A stretch of 64,000 nt of DNA from CAYNJG01 sp964397295 (GTDB lineage Bacteria > Planctomycetota > Planctomycetia > Pirellulales > Pirellulaceae). The stretch is taken from positions 1-64,000 of the forward strand of contig CAYNJG010000011.1 in NCBI GenBank assembly GCA_964397295.1, read 5' to 3'. Position 1 is the first letter of the stretch. The number at the start of each line of letters is the position of its first letter. The notes below the pieces were generated by a model, which made no database searches, was not told where the DNA came from, and saw only the letters and a list, made by a program, of their open reading frames with translations. Both the position numbers and the translations under genes were made by a program. Shown here piece after piece: positions 32,024 through 40,562 of this stretch.

Positions 32024-33259
32024 TCACTGTTCAAGCAGCTGCAGCATTGCTTCACCAAAACCAGTTCCGGCTTGAACGAAGAACCATGGACTACCAAGGT
32101 AGTGATAAGGTCGGTCGTTGCCGAATTGCCGCCATCGCTCGGGATCTTTGCTCCAGCCACCGGGGCCGGTGAAGATAGCGTGGGCGTCCATGTCCCAGTA
32201 ACGATCGGTGTGAACGCAATGTACGTTGCCTTGGAACTCGGGGTACTCAGCGATGGCAGCCTGAGCCTTCTTGATGATGAATCGCGGTGAGTCTTCTTTG
32301 AGTTCCTCTACCGTGCCGCCGTTGCCCATCTGACCGATGACGAATGGCATCTTCGGAGCTTTGAACTCCTTGCGAATGTCTCGAATGAAATCTGCCATGT
32401 TCTTTTCATAGCTCAGCCAGAATTCGTTGTACTGATCATTCCAACCTTGGAACCAGACGAAGCCAGCGATTTCGTAACCTTGATCTTTGTAAACAGGAAA
32501 TCGTTTGCCCAGCTCTCCCAAGCAGTTGTGAACTTCATCAACCATGTTGCGATAATCGCTGCCGTACTGAGCTTTGAAATCCGCAGCAGAGATCATCTTC
32601 CGCGGCTTAAATTCTCGAAGCCGTTGTTTTTTCTCAGCCGTTTTGTTCTTTTCTGTGACTCGAGCATTGTGTTTTTCAATGCGAACGGGCTCTTCCTCGT
32701 TCCATTTTTTATTCTTCGCGTTCAATTCCTCCGCCATGCGAGCGTACTCTGCATCGGTGGCCATGGATGATGGAGATAGAAATCCTTTCGCCAATGCTCT
32801 ACCTCCCCAAGCGGCTTTGATGATCAGTACCTGTTCGTCAAAGTGGTCGCCGACTATGTGGCCGAAATTCAGTTCCGGGCCAAAGCATTTGTTTGGGTTT
32901 CCATAGCCAACCGAAAGGCCACCGCGGCGATCGAGGTAGTTAATCCAAACGTCGTTTCGAACGCTCCACTGGTACTCGGGATCTTTGTGAGGGTCGTCGG
33001 CGTTTTTCGTCTCTTCGACCTGCTTGAGGAACGATTCGTAATTGCCGTTGCGGATGAGGTGCGTATAGCGGTCTCGGTATTCTTCTTGTGAGAGCTGCCA
33101 CACCATAGGCTCAGGAAAACCTTTGCCTTGCATGTTGGATTGCCCGGCAAGAACAAACACCTTTACTGGTTTGGTGCTGGTCGATGCTTTGAATTCAGGT
33201 CGTTGTGCAAACGCGAAGAGTGGAAAGCAAAGAATGACAAGAAAGACGCGAAACATCAT
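32024..33259 (-). CDS. SGNH/GDSL-type carbohydrate esterase (sialate O-acetylesterase-like), exported
   Basis: This exported 411-residue hydrolase starts with the signal MMFRVFLVILCFPLFAFAQ. The block I serine is in VLAGQSNMQG (about 34-43), the Asn/Gly oxyanion region is at AAWGGRALA, and block V is less clear. The conserved FVWFQGWNDQYNEF is characteristic of sialate-O-acetylesterase-like (CE6-type) proteins. They remove acetyl groups from glycans, which suits a polysaccharide-degrading planctomycete. A charged Lys/Glu-rich insertion lies near residues 175-215. The ATG at 33259, with GGAG 6 bases upstream, is preferred over the outer start at 33304, which precedes the signal peptide. Confidence 0.85.
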   Translation of the reverse strand: MMFRVFLVILCFPLFAFAQRPEFKASTSTKPVKVFVLAGQSNMQGKGFPEPMVWQLSQEEYRDRYTHLIRNGNYESFLKQVEETKNADDPHKDPEYQWSVRNDVWINYLDRRGGLSVGYGNPNKCFGPELNFGHIVGDHFDEQVLIIKAAWGGRALAKGFLSPSSMATDAEYARMAEELNAKNKKWNEEEPVRIEKHNARVTEKNKTAEKKQRLREFKPRKMISAADFKAQYGSDYRNMVDEVHNCLGELGKRFPVYKDQGYEIAGFVWFQGWNDQYNEFWLSYEKNMADFIRDIRKEFKAPKMPFVIGQMGNGGTVEELKEDSPRFIIKKAQAAIAEYPEFQGNVHCVHTDRYWDMDAHAIFTGPGGWSKDPERWRQFGNDRPYHYLGSPWFFVQAGTGFGEAMLQLLEQ

Positions 33260-33319
33260 GGCGGGCTCCATTGGTTGGGAGTCCAGAGTAGCGTGAATTT
33301 TCACGCATCGCGAGTGGTT

Positions 33320-33343
33320 GTCAGAGTCTCTTGCGATTCTGAC
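33320..33343 (-). terminator. 9-bp hairpin after the ketosynthase-like gene
   Basis: GTCAGAGTC (33320-33328) pairs with GATTCTGAC (33335-33343), with one G-T pair and a 6-base loop. It lies 13 bases after the stop of the minus-strand ketosynthase-like gene and upstream of the esterase gene. No clear U-tract. Confidence 0.4.
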
Positions 33344-33355
33344 TGAGCAGAGTCA

Positions 33356-34672
33356 CTACGAAGCCATTCGTTTCACAATCAGAGCGGCAGCTTGACCTTG
33401 GGGCGTGACGTTGATGTTCATCGCGGCCATTCCGGCCGGCGTCGTAGTGTCGGTGACGACGTTGAGTGGACATTCCGGATCGGGCGTTTCGAAGTTCTGC
33501 GTTGGGAAAAGCGTTCCGGTTTGTAGTGCCAGGATGCTGGCGATCAGTTCCATGGCTCCACTGCCAGCGCCTGTGTTGCCGGTCGCGCTCTTCGGCGCAA
33601 CGACGGGAACTTTGCTCGCATGCTCGCCGAACACGGTTTGGATCGCCTGGGCTTCCTCTCGGTCGCCACGCACGCTGGACGAGCCATGCGCATTGATGTG
33701 GCCAATGTCTTGTGGCGACATATCTGCACTTCGCAGGGCTTGTCTTGCCGCATTTTCGACCGCCGTTTGACGCTGAGCGACGGAGGACCTGTCGATCACG
33801 GTCGAACTGCCAAAGCCGACGACTTCTGCCAGCGGCGTTGCGCCACGTTTTTCGGCGTGGCTTAGTTCTTCTAAGATTAAAGCACCCGCGCCTTCGCCAA
33901 CGACGATTCCTGTACGTTTGGAGTCGAATGGTCGAGACACTTTCGTTGGATCGCCGTTTTCCATCGCAAACTCTTCTTGCAATGAAACATGGATTGTCTT
34001 GATCGGATGCACGCGAGTACCTGTTGCACCGCTGATTATCGCGTCGGCGTGACCTCGCTCGATAGTACAAAATGCCTCGGCGATTGCCAAGTTCGCGGAA
34101 GCTTCGCGTACGGTGATTGAGTTATTGGGGCCACGCAGATCGTTGTAAATCGCAACGTGGCACGCAGGCATGTTGGGTAGATACTTGAGCAGCCAAAGTG
34201 GCGTGACTTTTGGTAAGCCTTGTTCGGCCCAACTTTCGAAATCAAACGTCTCGCCATCGGTAACGCAACTGCGAACTCCAGCCTCGAATTCTGCTGGGTT
34301 CGTCATGATGTAATCTGACCCGAATACGACACCCGTTCGATCGCGATCGATGTCATCGAACGCCAGTTTTGCGTCCTGTAACGCTAACTGCGACGCCGCG
34401 ACACCCATTTGGATTTCGCGACACATCACTTTTAGACCTTTGCGAATAGCTTTCTTCTGTGCCCCTTCGAGCTCTCCGAATTCGCTGATGTGCCCGGTGA
34501 ATTCAGTTGCTTCACCGCCGTAGGAAATCGGCAGCGAGTCGGTCGGGATGGAGGCAAGCGGACGAATCCCGCTGACGCTCTCGGTTAGCGACGACCAGAA
34601 TCTGTCTTTTTGATTGCCAAGCGGACCGACAAGTCCCATGCCCGTGATGACAACTCGACGAGTTGAACTCAT
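33356..34672 (-). CDS. Beta-ketoacyl-ACP synthase II homologue lacking catalytic Cys and one His
   Basis: This 438-residue protein has the full KAS II/thiolase fold layout: VVITGMGLVGPLG at the start, GPNNSITV at the nucleophile elbow, GEGAGALILEE, INAHGSSSVRGDREEAQA, KSATGNTGAGSGAMELI, and NVTPQGQAAALIVKR at the end. The nucleophile position (Cys in FabF, in a context like TACTSG) is Glu190 (VREASA). The first active-site His is kept as H329 in NAHG, but the second, normally in KSxTGH, is Asn366; K361 is kept. It therefore cannot do ordinary condensation. It may be a chain-length-factor-like or decarboxylating partner, as Cys-less ketosynthases are known to be. No ACP or partner KS is nearby. 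Confidence 0.88.
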   Translation of the reverse strand: MSSTRRVVITGMGLVGPLGNQKDRFWSSLTESVSGIRPLASIPTDSLPISYGGEATEFTGHISEFGELEGAQKKAIRKGLKVMCREIQMGVAASQLALQDAKLAFDDIDRDRTGVVFGSDYIMTNPAEFEAGVRSCVTDGETFDFESWAEQGLPKVTPLWLLKYLPNMPACHVAIYNDLRGPNNSITVREASANLAIAEAFCTIERGHADAIISGATGTRVHPIKTIHVSLQEEFAMENGDPTKVSRPFDSKRTGIVVGEGAGALILEELSHAEKRGATPLAEVVGFGSSTVIDRSSVAQRQTAVENAARQALRSADMSPQDIGHINAHGSSSVRGDREEAQAIQTVFGEHASKVPVVAPKSATGNTGAGSGAMELIASILALQTGTLFPTQNFETPDPECPLNVVTDTTTPAGMAAMNINVTPQGQAAALIVKRMAS

Positions 34673-34789
34673 GCGTTACTACTCACTCTACGACCTTGCG
34701 ATGGAGGCAGGATTCTAGCTGCGACATCGATTCGAGTCGACCTTGTATGTGTTTCGTTTTACGTCCGATTTGAGGCAATAAGTCCGGAT

Positions 34790-35968
34790 TTAGTAGCGTC
34801 CGCGGAAATGTGCTGCATCCGTTTGAGTCGCTGTACGTGGGTTTCGGGTCCTCGAATTGACTTCGCTACGACTCTCGAGGAACAGCAGAGCATTCCCGCG
34901 CTGTCCGCCGTTGTTTAGAACCTTTCGGAAAGGTTCGTTCCATTTTGTCGTGCGTTCGGGCGTCGCAACAAGCCCGCGACTAATTAGCAGGACTTCATCC
35001 TTCGGCCATCGAAAACGCTCGTGCAACCGCCAGCTCGAAATCTGCGGTATCTGAATTTGCGAGCGGCGGTGCAGCCCAAACTGATCAACCGTGTTGTTTT
35101 GCAATGAGGTAAATCGTTCGACTTGATCGACCGTGCATTTGACTACCGCTTCGATGGTTTTCCCATTTTGTCCGACGAGTGGGCTGATTTCTAGCAAGAA
35201 ACCTTCGTCCATGAAATTTGTGTTCGCCGATGGCAATGCTGATGCAAGCGGATCGTGTCCGGCTGAAAAAACTCGTGGACGCGTAGCTTTGAGTGTATGT
35301 GTTTGCCCGCTGTAGATCGTAAGGTTGGGCGTATTGTGTTCGCGGTAGTCGGTGCGAGTGGAAAGTTCGTGCAGCAGCAATGCCGCATTCTCACGTGAGA
35401 TCAGCCAAGCTTCGACGCCGGGCGTTTGCGTTTTGACAGGTGTCAGGATCGAGTTCGCACGTACGCGCCAGTCCGGTTTGTTGACGGTGACAAGTCGTAC
35501 TGCAATTTCGTTCGCCTCGGAGCGTGTGTCCAAGAACCTCGCGACGGTTTGTTCGATAGTCTGTTGTACTTCCGGAGTGTGGTAAACAACGATTCGATCG
35601 CGATCCGAGCTAAGTACACTTTGAACGTCGCCGAACCAAGTGTCGGTTCCAGTCTCTCGCAGAATCCAATCAACGACGGATTGTTGCGGCGATTCTTGTT
35701 CACGCAAACGATGGGTGAAGCTACGGATGTCGTACTCACGCCAAATCTGTCCGTGAGATTTGTCAAGCTTTCCGCCACTGCTGCCAATCGGCGTGACATC
35801 ACGTTTGATGAACGAAGGCACTTGCTCGCCGTTGCTACGTAGCGGAGTCCATGTGCTGTCTTGCGCGAAAACAAATTGCGCTAAAAGCAGAAGCAGCACC
35901 GTCCTCGCAATGTTGCCAAGTCCGCCCGCGCTAGGAACAACCGATTCGGTGTTGTGTTGAAGGCTCAT
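34790..35968 (-). CDS. Exported secretin-like protein
   Basis: This 392-residue protein has a signal-type hydrophobic N-terminus (TVLLLLLAQFVFAQ, about 23-36). Residues 75-160 resemble a short N-terminal ring domain (DWILRETGTDTW and RDRIVVYHTPEVQQTIEQTVARFLD, as in secretin/TonB-short-N domains). From about 190 the layout TPGVEAWLISRENAALLLHELST, SGQTHTLKATRPR, EGFLLEISPLVGQNGKTIEAVVKCTVDQVE and IQIPQISSWRLHERFRWPKDEVLLISR follows the beta-strand pattern of secretin-domain proteins. It is shorter than a pore-forming secretin, so perhaps an atypical or partial one. The assignment is by pattern only. The gene stands 104 bases after the Wza-like gene. Confidence 0.5.
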   Translation of the reverse strand: MSLQHNTESVVPSAGGLGNIARTVLLLLLAQFVFAQDSTWTPLRSNGEQVPSFIKRDVTPIGSSGGKLDKSHGQIWREYDIRSFTHRLREQESPQQSVVDWILRETGTDTWFGDVQSVLSSDRDRIVVYHTPEVQQTIEQTVARFLDTRSEANEIAVRLVTVNKPDWRVRANSILTPVKTQTPGVEAWLISRENAALLLHELSTRTDYREHNTPNLTIYSGQTHTLKATRPRVFSAGHDPLASALPSANTNFMDEGFLLEISPLVGQNGKTIEAVVKCTVDQVERFTSLQNNTVDQFGLHRRSQIQIPQISSWRLHERFRWPKDEVLLISRGLVATPERTTKWNEPFRKVLNNGGQRGNALLFLESRSEVNSRTRNPRTATQTDAAHFRGRY

Positions 35969-36072
35969 GCTGGGTTTTTCCTCGATCGGATTTGGGCGGC
36001 GGAGTATACCGACGCCAGAATCGAACGAGCAAGACCAAGAGCTGCGGCGAGCAAATTGCTAGCGGACGCTGA

Positions 36073-37167
36073 TTAAATCCCAACGTTGTTCGGATTGCCG
36101 CCGCCGCTCAGCACTGATCCACTAAGCCGTCCGGCCGTTCCGGTGCCCAGCAACGTGAAACCAATGATTCTCTCGAACGGAGAAAAGCCTCTGGCCAGAG
36201 CCCTATCTCGCCCCATCATCGAATCTTCGGCCACGAAAACGCGATCTCCTGGCAGCACCTGATAGTTCGTTGTTGAGGCACCTCGTTGAGTGATGGCATA
36301 CCAATCGACCGGCAAAATCGTCGGCTGTCCGGTACTGTTCGGCCTTGATATCCAGATCTTTTTCGACGATTGAGCTTCCAAGCCCTGGATGTTCGCAATA
36401 GCGTCGAGCACCGTTTCGTTGCCCGTACTTGGCATTTTGAAGACTCCGTCACCCACTCCGCCGCCCTGTAAGATCACATAGAAACCTTTGCTTTCGAACG
36501 AACCGACACTCAATGCGATGACTGGTTTTTCCAGTTTTGATGCCAAGAGGTTTTCAATCGCAGCTTTCGCTTCGGGAATGGTCTTGCCAGTTACGAACAC
36601 CGAACCGTAGCCGCCAATTCGAATCGTTCCATCGATTCCGACGCGAAAGGTTCCGTTGACCGTCGCTGAGGCTCGAAACGTATCCAATCGGACTTGCGTC
36701 GTGGGATTGCTGAGGACCTCCGACAAACGTTTTTCGATCGCGTCTTTCGCTTGATCCACAGTGAGATCAACCACGCGAACTCCGCCATAGTTCCTACCCA
36801 GTTGCAGCATCCCGCTATTGTCGATGACGTACAAGCCCTGGATGGGAATGTCTGGCAAAGCATACGGCACATCGATCAGAAGCGAATCAAACTGCTTTAG
36901 CTTGTAGGGCGCTTTGGGGATGATGTTGACGCCTTCGATCATCAAGACGTCGGGCGGTTCGATTACGTACTCAGGCAACGAAGATTTGTTCAATTCCCTG
37001 GGCATCGATTCGAACGTTGGTGGAAGTTGCTGCATCCCAAAGTTTGGGTGATTGGGATTACTAATGCGACAACCGGTTGCTGCGAACAGCAACAGTATCA
37101 TCGCGAGCCGCGTGGTGTAACGCGATACGATCAAACGAAGAGAACCAGTTGTTAGCATAGTTAACAT
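36073..37167 (-). CDS. Polysaccharide biosynthesis/export lipoprotein (Wza-like)
   Basis: Wza-type proteins form the outer-membrane channel for capsule and exopolysaccharide export. The 364-residue protein has a lipoprotein signal with the lipobox LLFAATGC, a Poly_export segment (YVIEPPDVLMIEGVNIIP through GLYVIDNSGMLQLGRNYGGVRVVDLTVDQAKDAIEKRL) and two SLBB-like segments (YGSVFVTGKTIPEAKAAIENLL; GVFKMPSTGNETVLDAIANIQGLE). The Gly-rich C-terminus ends without a helix for the outer membrane, unlike E. coli Wza, so membrane insertion may differ. It is not in the large + strand locus but 2 kb before it on the opposite strand, and may serve the same machine. Confidence 0.85.
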   Translation of the reverse strand: MLTMLTTGSLRLIVSRYTTRLAMILLLFAATGCRISNPNHPNFGMQQLPPTFESMPRELNKSSLPEYVIEPPDVLMIEGVNIIPKAPYKLKQFDSLLIDVPYALPDIPIQGLYVIDNSGMLQLGRNYGGVRVVDLTVDQAKDAIEKRLSEVLSNPTTQVRLDTFRASATVNGTFRVGIDGTIRIGGYGSVFVTGKTIPEAKAAIENLLASKLEKPVIALSVGSFESKGFYVILQGGGVGDGVFKMPSTGNETVLDAIANIQGLEAQSSKKIWISRPNSTGQPTILPVDWYAITQRGASTTNYQVLPGDRVFVAEDSMMGRDRALARGFSPFERIIGFTLLGTGTAGRLSGSVLSGGGNPNNVGI

Positions 37168-37225
37168 ACGATCGAGCCCAATATGCGGAACGACGTACTA
37201 AATCCATCGTGCGATAGGATCCCTT

Positions 37226-37459
37226 TCAATTGATAGAACCGGGGCTCGGCGGAATAATTGGCTCGAATGAAGATGGGTTGAACTCGTCGTAGTTGATGTT
37301 CAGTTCATTCGGGAGTTGCTTGATGCGCGTGATGTGTTGCTGGTACGGATTGCAGCGACAAACTTGAACGATTGGTCCGGTTGTCGGTTGAAGCTCAGTC
37401 AGATGGTATGCGGTAACGATTATGGGGGCTGCGACTATGGGACGGATTTTGGCGCAGCT
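37226..37459 (-). pseudogene. Coding-looking 77-codon stretch without a standard start codon
   Basis: Within the 342-base gap 37168-37509, the minus strand is open from just after a TAG (37462-37460) to a TGA (37228-37226). It reads as protein-like sequence (QQHITRIKQLPNELNINYDE, then FNPSSFEPIIPPSPGSIN at the end), after a hydrophobic stretch PIVAAPIIVTAYHL. There is no ATG, GTG or TTG in the frame, so it is either a gene remnant, a gene with an ATA/ATC start, or chance. Its end is 58 bases before the Wza-like start codon. I see nothing else in this gap. Confidence 0.25.
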
Positions 37460-37509
37460 CTATTCGGCAGGTCGCACCTGTTAGATAGACCCCCTGCCAG
37501 TGGTTTTGG

Positions 37510-38865
37510 CTAGTCTCGAGGGTAGTTGTCGTTCCAGTTCTTCACGTTTGGGTCACCGAGTTTGCCGATGCTTTGAGCTACCAGCATACTGACGGTCGCG
37601 TCCCCCGTGACATTGACGGCGGTCCGGCACATGTCCAGCAATCGATCAACGGTAAAGATAAGCGCCACACCTTCAACGGGAACTCCGATCGCCTGCAGTA
37701 CAACAGCCAACATGACCATTCCAGCACCTGGTACAGCTGCCGACCCAATGGATGCCAGCGTTGCGGTCACGACGATGGTGACTTGGTTGCCAAGCGAAAG
37801 ATCGATCGCGTAAATCTGTGCAATAAAGATTGCGGCCACGGCTTGATAGAGACTTGTTCCGTCCATGTTGACGGTCGCACCAACCGGCAGCACGAAGCTG
37901 GCAACTTCTTTCTCGACGCCCAGATGTTCTTCTACGCGTTCCATGGTGACCGGCAGCGTTGCAGCGCTGGAACTCGTCGAAAACGCAAGCAGTTGCGCGG
38001 GCGCAATGCCTTTGAAAAACGACGTGTAACTACGTTTCGTGAAAACGACAACCAGCATTGGATAGAACACGAAAATCATGAATCCCAATCCCGCCACGAC
38101 GGATAGCGAATACATACCTAGGGCCACGAAAACGTCAGCGCCTTCTGCGGAAACGATGAGGTTAGCGAGTAGCGCGAAAACCCCAATCGGAGCGACCAAC
38201 ATGATGAGGTCGACGAGCTTCAAGACTACCTCATTAAGACCATCGAACACATCCTTCACTGGCTTCGCCTGTTCCGGGCTAATCAAGATCAAACCGATGC
38301 CGAAGAAAACGACGAAGAAGATCACTTGCAACATATTCCCATTCGAACTGGCGGCTTCGAAGATGTTCGACGGAACAATGTCAACGACTGGTTGCAACGG
38401 CCCTTTTTGTTTCTGCTGCTTTACTGTGTCGCGGATGTTTGCCAGTTTTTGTTGTGCGGCAGTTGCGGAATCTCCCTCTTCGCCGTCATCCACTTCACTG
38501 AGCATTGCCGAGCGTGTCTCATCGGTCAGCTGACGTCCGGGCCCGATAACATTCGCAATCAGTAGCCCCGTTGATACGGCGAAAACCGTTGTACAAAGAT
38601 AAAGCAAAATGGTTCTGCCACCCATTTTGGAAAACTTCGAAATGTCTTGGAGGTCCGACACGCCTTTAATCAATGACGTGATGATCAACGGGATGGCGAT
38701 TAACTTCAGCATGTTGATAAAGATTGTGCCGAACGGGCTCAGCCAGTTTTGGACGTGCTCTTTCCAGCCGAGATTCGCTGCTAAAAAGCCGAAGGCAACG
38801 CCAGCCACCATTGCGAGGAGGATTTGCCAATGGAGCGCCAGTCTCGGCTTTTTGGAGCTGTTCAT
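37510..38865 (-). CDS. Dicarboxylate/amino acid:cation symporter (DAACS family)
   Basis: This 451-residue inner-membrane symporter is of the glutamate/aspartate/C4-dicarboxylate type (GltP, DctA). Family motifs are visible: FINMLKLIAIPLIITSLIKGVSDL in the first half, the Ser-rich re-entrant loop AFSTSSSAATLPVTME, VLPVGATVNMDGTSLYQAVAAIFIAQ in TM7, and a DRLLDMCRTAVNVTGD close in TM8. A hydrophilic extension (DDGEEGDSATAAQQKLANIRDTVKQQKQKG) after TM3 is larger than in E. coli members. The ATG at 38865 (MNSSKKPRLALHW) is chosen because it is followed directly by TM1. Upstream in-frame Mets give an unconserved leader. Transport substrate not determinable. Confidence 0.9.
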   Translation of the reverse strand: MNSSKKPRLALHWQILLAMVAGVAFGFLAANLGWKEHVQNWLSPFGTIFINMLKLIAIPLIITSLIKGVSDLQDISKFSKMGGRTILLYLCTTVFAVSTGLLIANVIGPGRQLTDETRSAMLSEVDDGEEGDSATAAQQKLANIRDTVKQQKQKGPLQPVVDIVPSNIFEAASSNGNMLQVIFFVVFFGIGLILISPEQAKPVKDVFDGLNEVVLKLVDLIMLVAPIGVFALLANLIVSAEGADVFVALGMYSLSVVAGLGFMIFVFYPMLVVVFTKRSYTSFFKGIAPAQLLAFSTSSSAATLPVTMERVEEHLGVEKEVASFVLPVGATVNMDGTSLYQAVAAIFIAQIYAIDLSLGNQVTIVVTATLASIGSAAVPGAGMVMLAVVLQAIGVPVEGVALIFTVDRLLDMCRTAVNVTGDATVSMLVAQSIGKLGDPNVKNWNDNYPRD

Positions 38866-39157
38866 GTTCGACTCATCCTGTGCAACGAATTGGTAACGCC
38901 AGTTTGACATATTCGCCAATCGGAAACGACGGGGATGTATGCAGGAGCTCCTGACGTGGTTGCATTGCGACATGGATTTTGAAGTCGCAAGGTGCGAAAC
39001 ATTGGTTAACGTTCGTTTACCTGTTGAAGCCGACCACTATTTCCACTGCGTGTAGCCAGCGAATGGTTGGTTTGATCACTGACAGATTCGTTTTTGAAAC
39101 GTAGAGACAGTTGAAAAAAGATTGGCTCAAATCGATGTGTTTTACTTTCTGTTTCAG

Positions 39158-39186
39158 TGACATTGAACTTAAAGGAAAGTATTATC
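39158..39186 (+). promoter_or_regulatory. Sigma70-like promoter driving the exopolysaccharide locus
   Basis: The 358-base gap 38866-39223 between the divergent symporter and FemAB genes has no gene. It contains GTGACA (39158-39163, five of six) and TATTAT (39181-39186, five of six) separated by 17 bases. A start near 39193 would leave a 30-base leader. A short hairpin CGTTT/AAACG (39089-39101) and an imperfect long-range repeat, TCACTG near 39075 and CAGTGA near 39157, flank it. Confidence 0.5.
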
Positions 39187-39223
39187 AGGGCCTTCACTAG
39201 ACGTCGCATCCCTGAGAATTCCT

Positions 39224-40327
39224 ATGAATTACGGAATCGGACCAGATCTGATTCGCGTTGAATCTCGCCCTGCTCAAGCGAATTCAACGATCCGACTCTG
39301 CCCACCTTCGCAGGTCGCGCAGAAAATGGATGAGTGGGAAGAGTGGTGTGTTGCGCAAGGATTCGAACTACCGAGCTCTAATCCACTATGGATGCGAGTT
39401 TTTCAAAAAGGTTTTGGGCACCAGAGCTATTGCATCGAGCAGTCTTGCAACGAAAAGATTACGGCGCTAATTCCACTCTCGTACATGCAAAGTCTGTTGT
39501 TCGGTCGTTTTTTGGTGTCGCTCCCATATCTCAACGTTGGCGGTGTGCTGACAGCGCCAGGTGTAGATCCGACGGATGCGATTTCTGCCGCCACGGATTT
39601 GGCAGACAAACTCAGTGTGCGACATCTCGAATTGCGGCACGAAACGCCCCATCCGCATGAAAGAATGAACCATCAGTTCGAGCAGAAGGTTCACATGCGA
39701 CTCGATATGCCCGAGAAGCTTTCCGATCTCTGGGATGGTTTCAAACCGAAAGTGCGCAATCAAGTTCGCAAAGGTACCAAGTCGGGCGTGACAATTGAGT
39801 GGGGTCGAGAAGACTTGCTCGACGAATTCTATGCGATCTTTTCTCGCAACATGCGTGACCTCGGCACACCGGTCTTTTCGAGTCGTTTGTTCCGGGCGAT
39901 TCTTGAAGAGTTTCCAGACTCTGCGGAACTCTGTATCGCTCGGCTTGGCAAGATTCCCGTAGCTGCAGCGTTGTTGATCCACGGTAGGGGAATCACCGAG
40001 GTACCAAGCGCGAGTTCGTTGCGGCCTTACAACAGCACGTGTGCCAATATGCTTATGTACTGGCATCTTCTGATGAGATCGTTTGAACGCGGCCAGCGTC
40101 AATTCGATTTCGGCCGGACAACAGCGGATAGCCCAACCTTTGCTTTCAAAAAGCAGTGGGGTGCACGTCCTCATAATGCATCATGGCAGTTCTATGTTCG
40201 CTCCGGCAGCGTTCACAGTATGCGACCTGAGTCAGGTCGATACAGCACGGCGATTCGGATTTGGAGAAGATTGCCGGTTGCGCTGACTAACGTCATCGGA
40301 CCATCGATAATTCGTGGTGTTCCGTAA
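39224..40327 (+). CDS. FemAB-like GNAT acyltransferase, PEP-CTERM/exosortase-locus type
   Basis: This 367-residue protein belongs to the FemAB-related group often found in exosortase loci (TIGR03019-like). Its typical C-terminal motif FDFGRTTADSPTFAFKKQWGA is near residue 292-312. The first GNAT-like half contains LPYLNVGGVL, and the second KPKVRNQVRKGTKSGVTIEWG. Members of the FemAB superfamily transfer amino acids or acyl groups to peptidoglycan or glycans, but this group has no proven activity. It is the first gene of the EPS locus, under the promoter at 39158. No exosortase gene lies in the window. Confidence 0.8.
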   Translation: MNYGIGPDLIRVESRPAQANSTIRLCPPSQVAQKMDEWEEWCVAQGFELPSSNPLWMRVFQKGFGHQSYCIEQSCNEKITALIPLSYMQSLLFGRFLVSLPYLNVGGVLTAPGVDPTDAISAATDLADKLSVRHLELRHETPHPHERMNHQFEQKVHMRLDMPEKLSDLWDGFKPKVRNQVRKGTKSGVTIEWGREDLLDEFYAIFSRNMRDLGTPVFSSRLFRAILEEFPDSAELCIARLGKIPVAAALLIHGRGITEVPSASSLRPYNSTCANMLMYWHLLMRSFERGQRQFDFGRTTADSPTFAFKKQWGARPHNASWQFYVRSGSVHSMRPESGRYSTAIRIWRRLPVALTNVIGPSIIRGVP

Positions 40328-40562
40328 GGTGACTTCTACGCTATGAGCATCTATTCTGAGGGTTCTTCGTTAGCGTTCGTTTTTTCTTGCGCCGCCAACT
40401 TTAGTTATCAATAGTCTCGCCTTTAAAGGTGCGCCCCGCGCAACCTACCGGGACGGAGTCCGTTTTGGCATTTTATAATTCTCATTGGTGCTAATTGCTG
40501 CAATACTGTCTCATCTTGTCCGCACCCCCTAACTGTCCAAACTTGTCGCAATTGGCACCTCC
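40328..40562 (+). promoter_or_regulatory. 235-base leader before the Wzc-like gene
   Basis: The stretch holds a palindrome CCTTTAAAGG (40420-40429), then an overlapping GC-rich hairpin GGTGCGC/GCGC-ACC (40428-40434 with 40438-40445, one bulged A) and a short dyad GGAC/GTCC (40451-40461). A perfect TATAAT follows at 40474-40479, without a good -35. It may hold an internal promoter or RNA control of the kinase gene. Confidence 0.3.

Noticed and set aside
39467..40174. 235-codon minus-strand ORF inside the FemAB gene
   Set aside because: No domain features; the plus frame has clear family motifs.
40415..40465. Possible cyclic-di-GMP riboswitch before the Wzc-like gene
   Set aside because: The conserved core sequences of GEMM-type riboswitches are not present; only generic hairpins.
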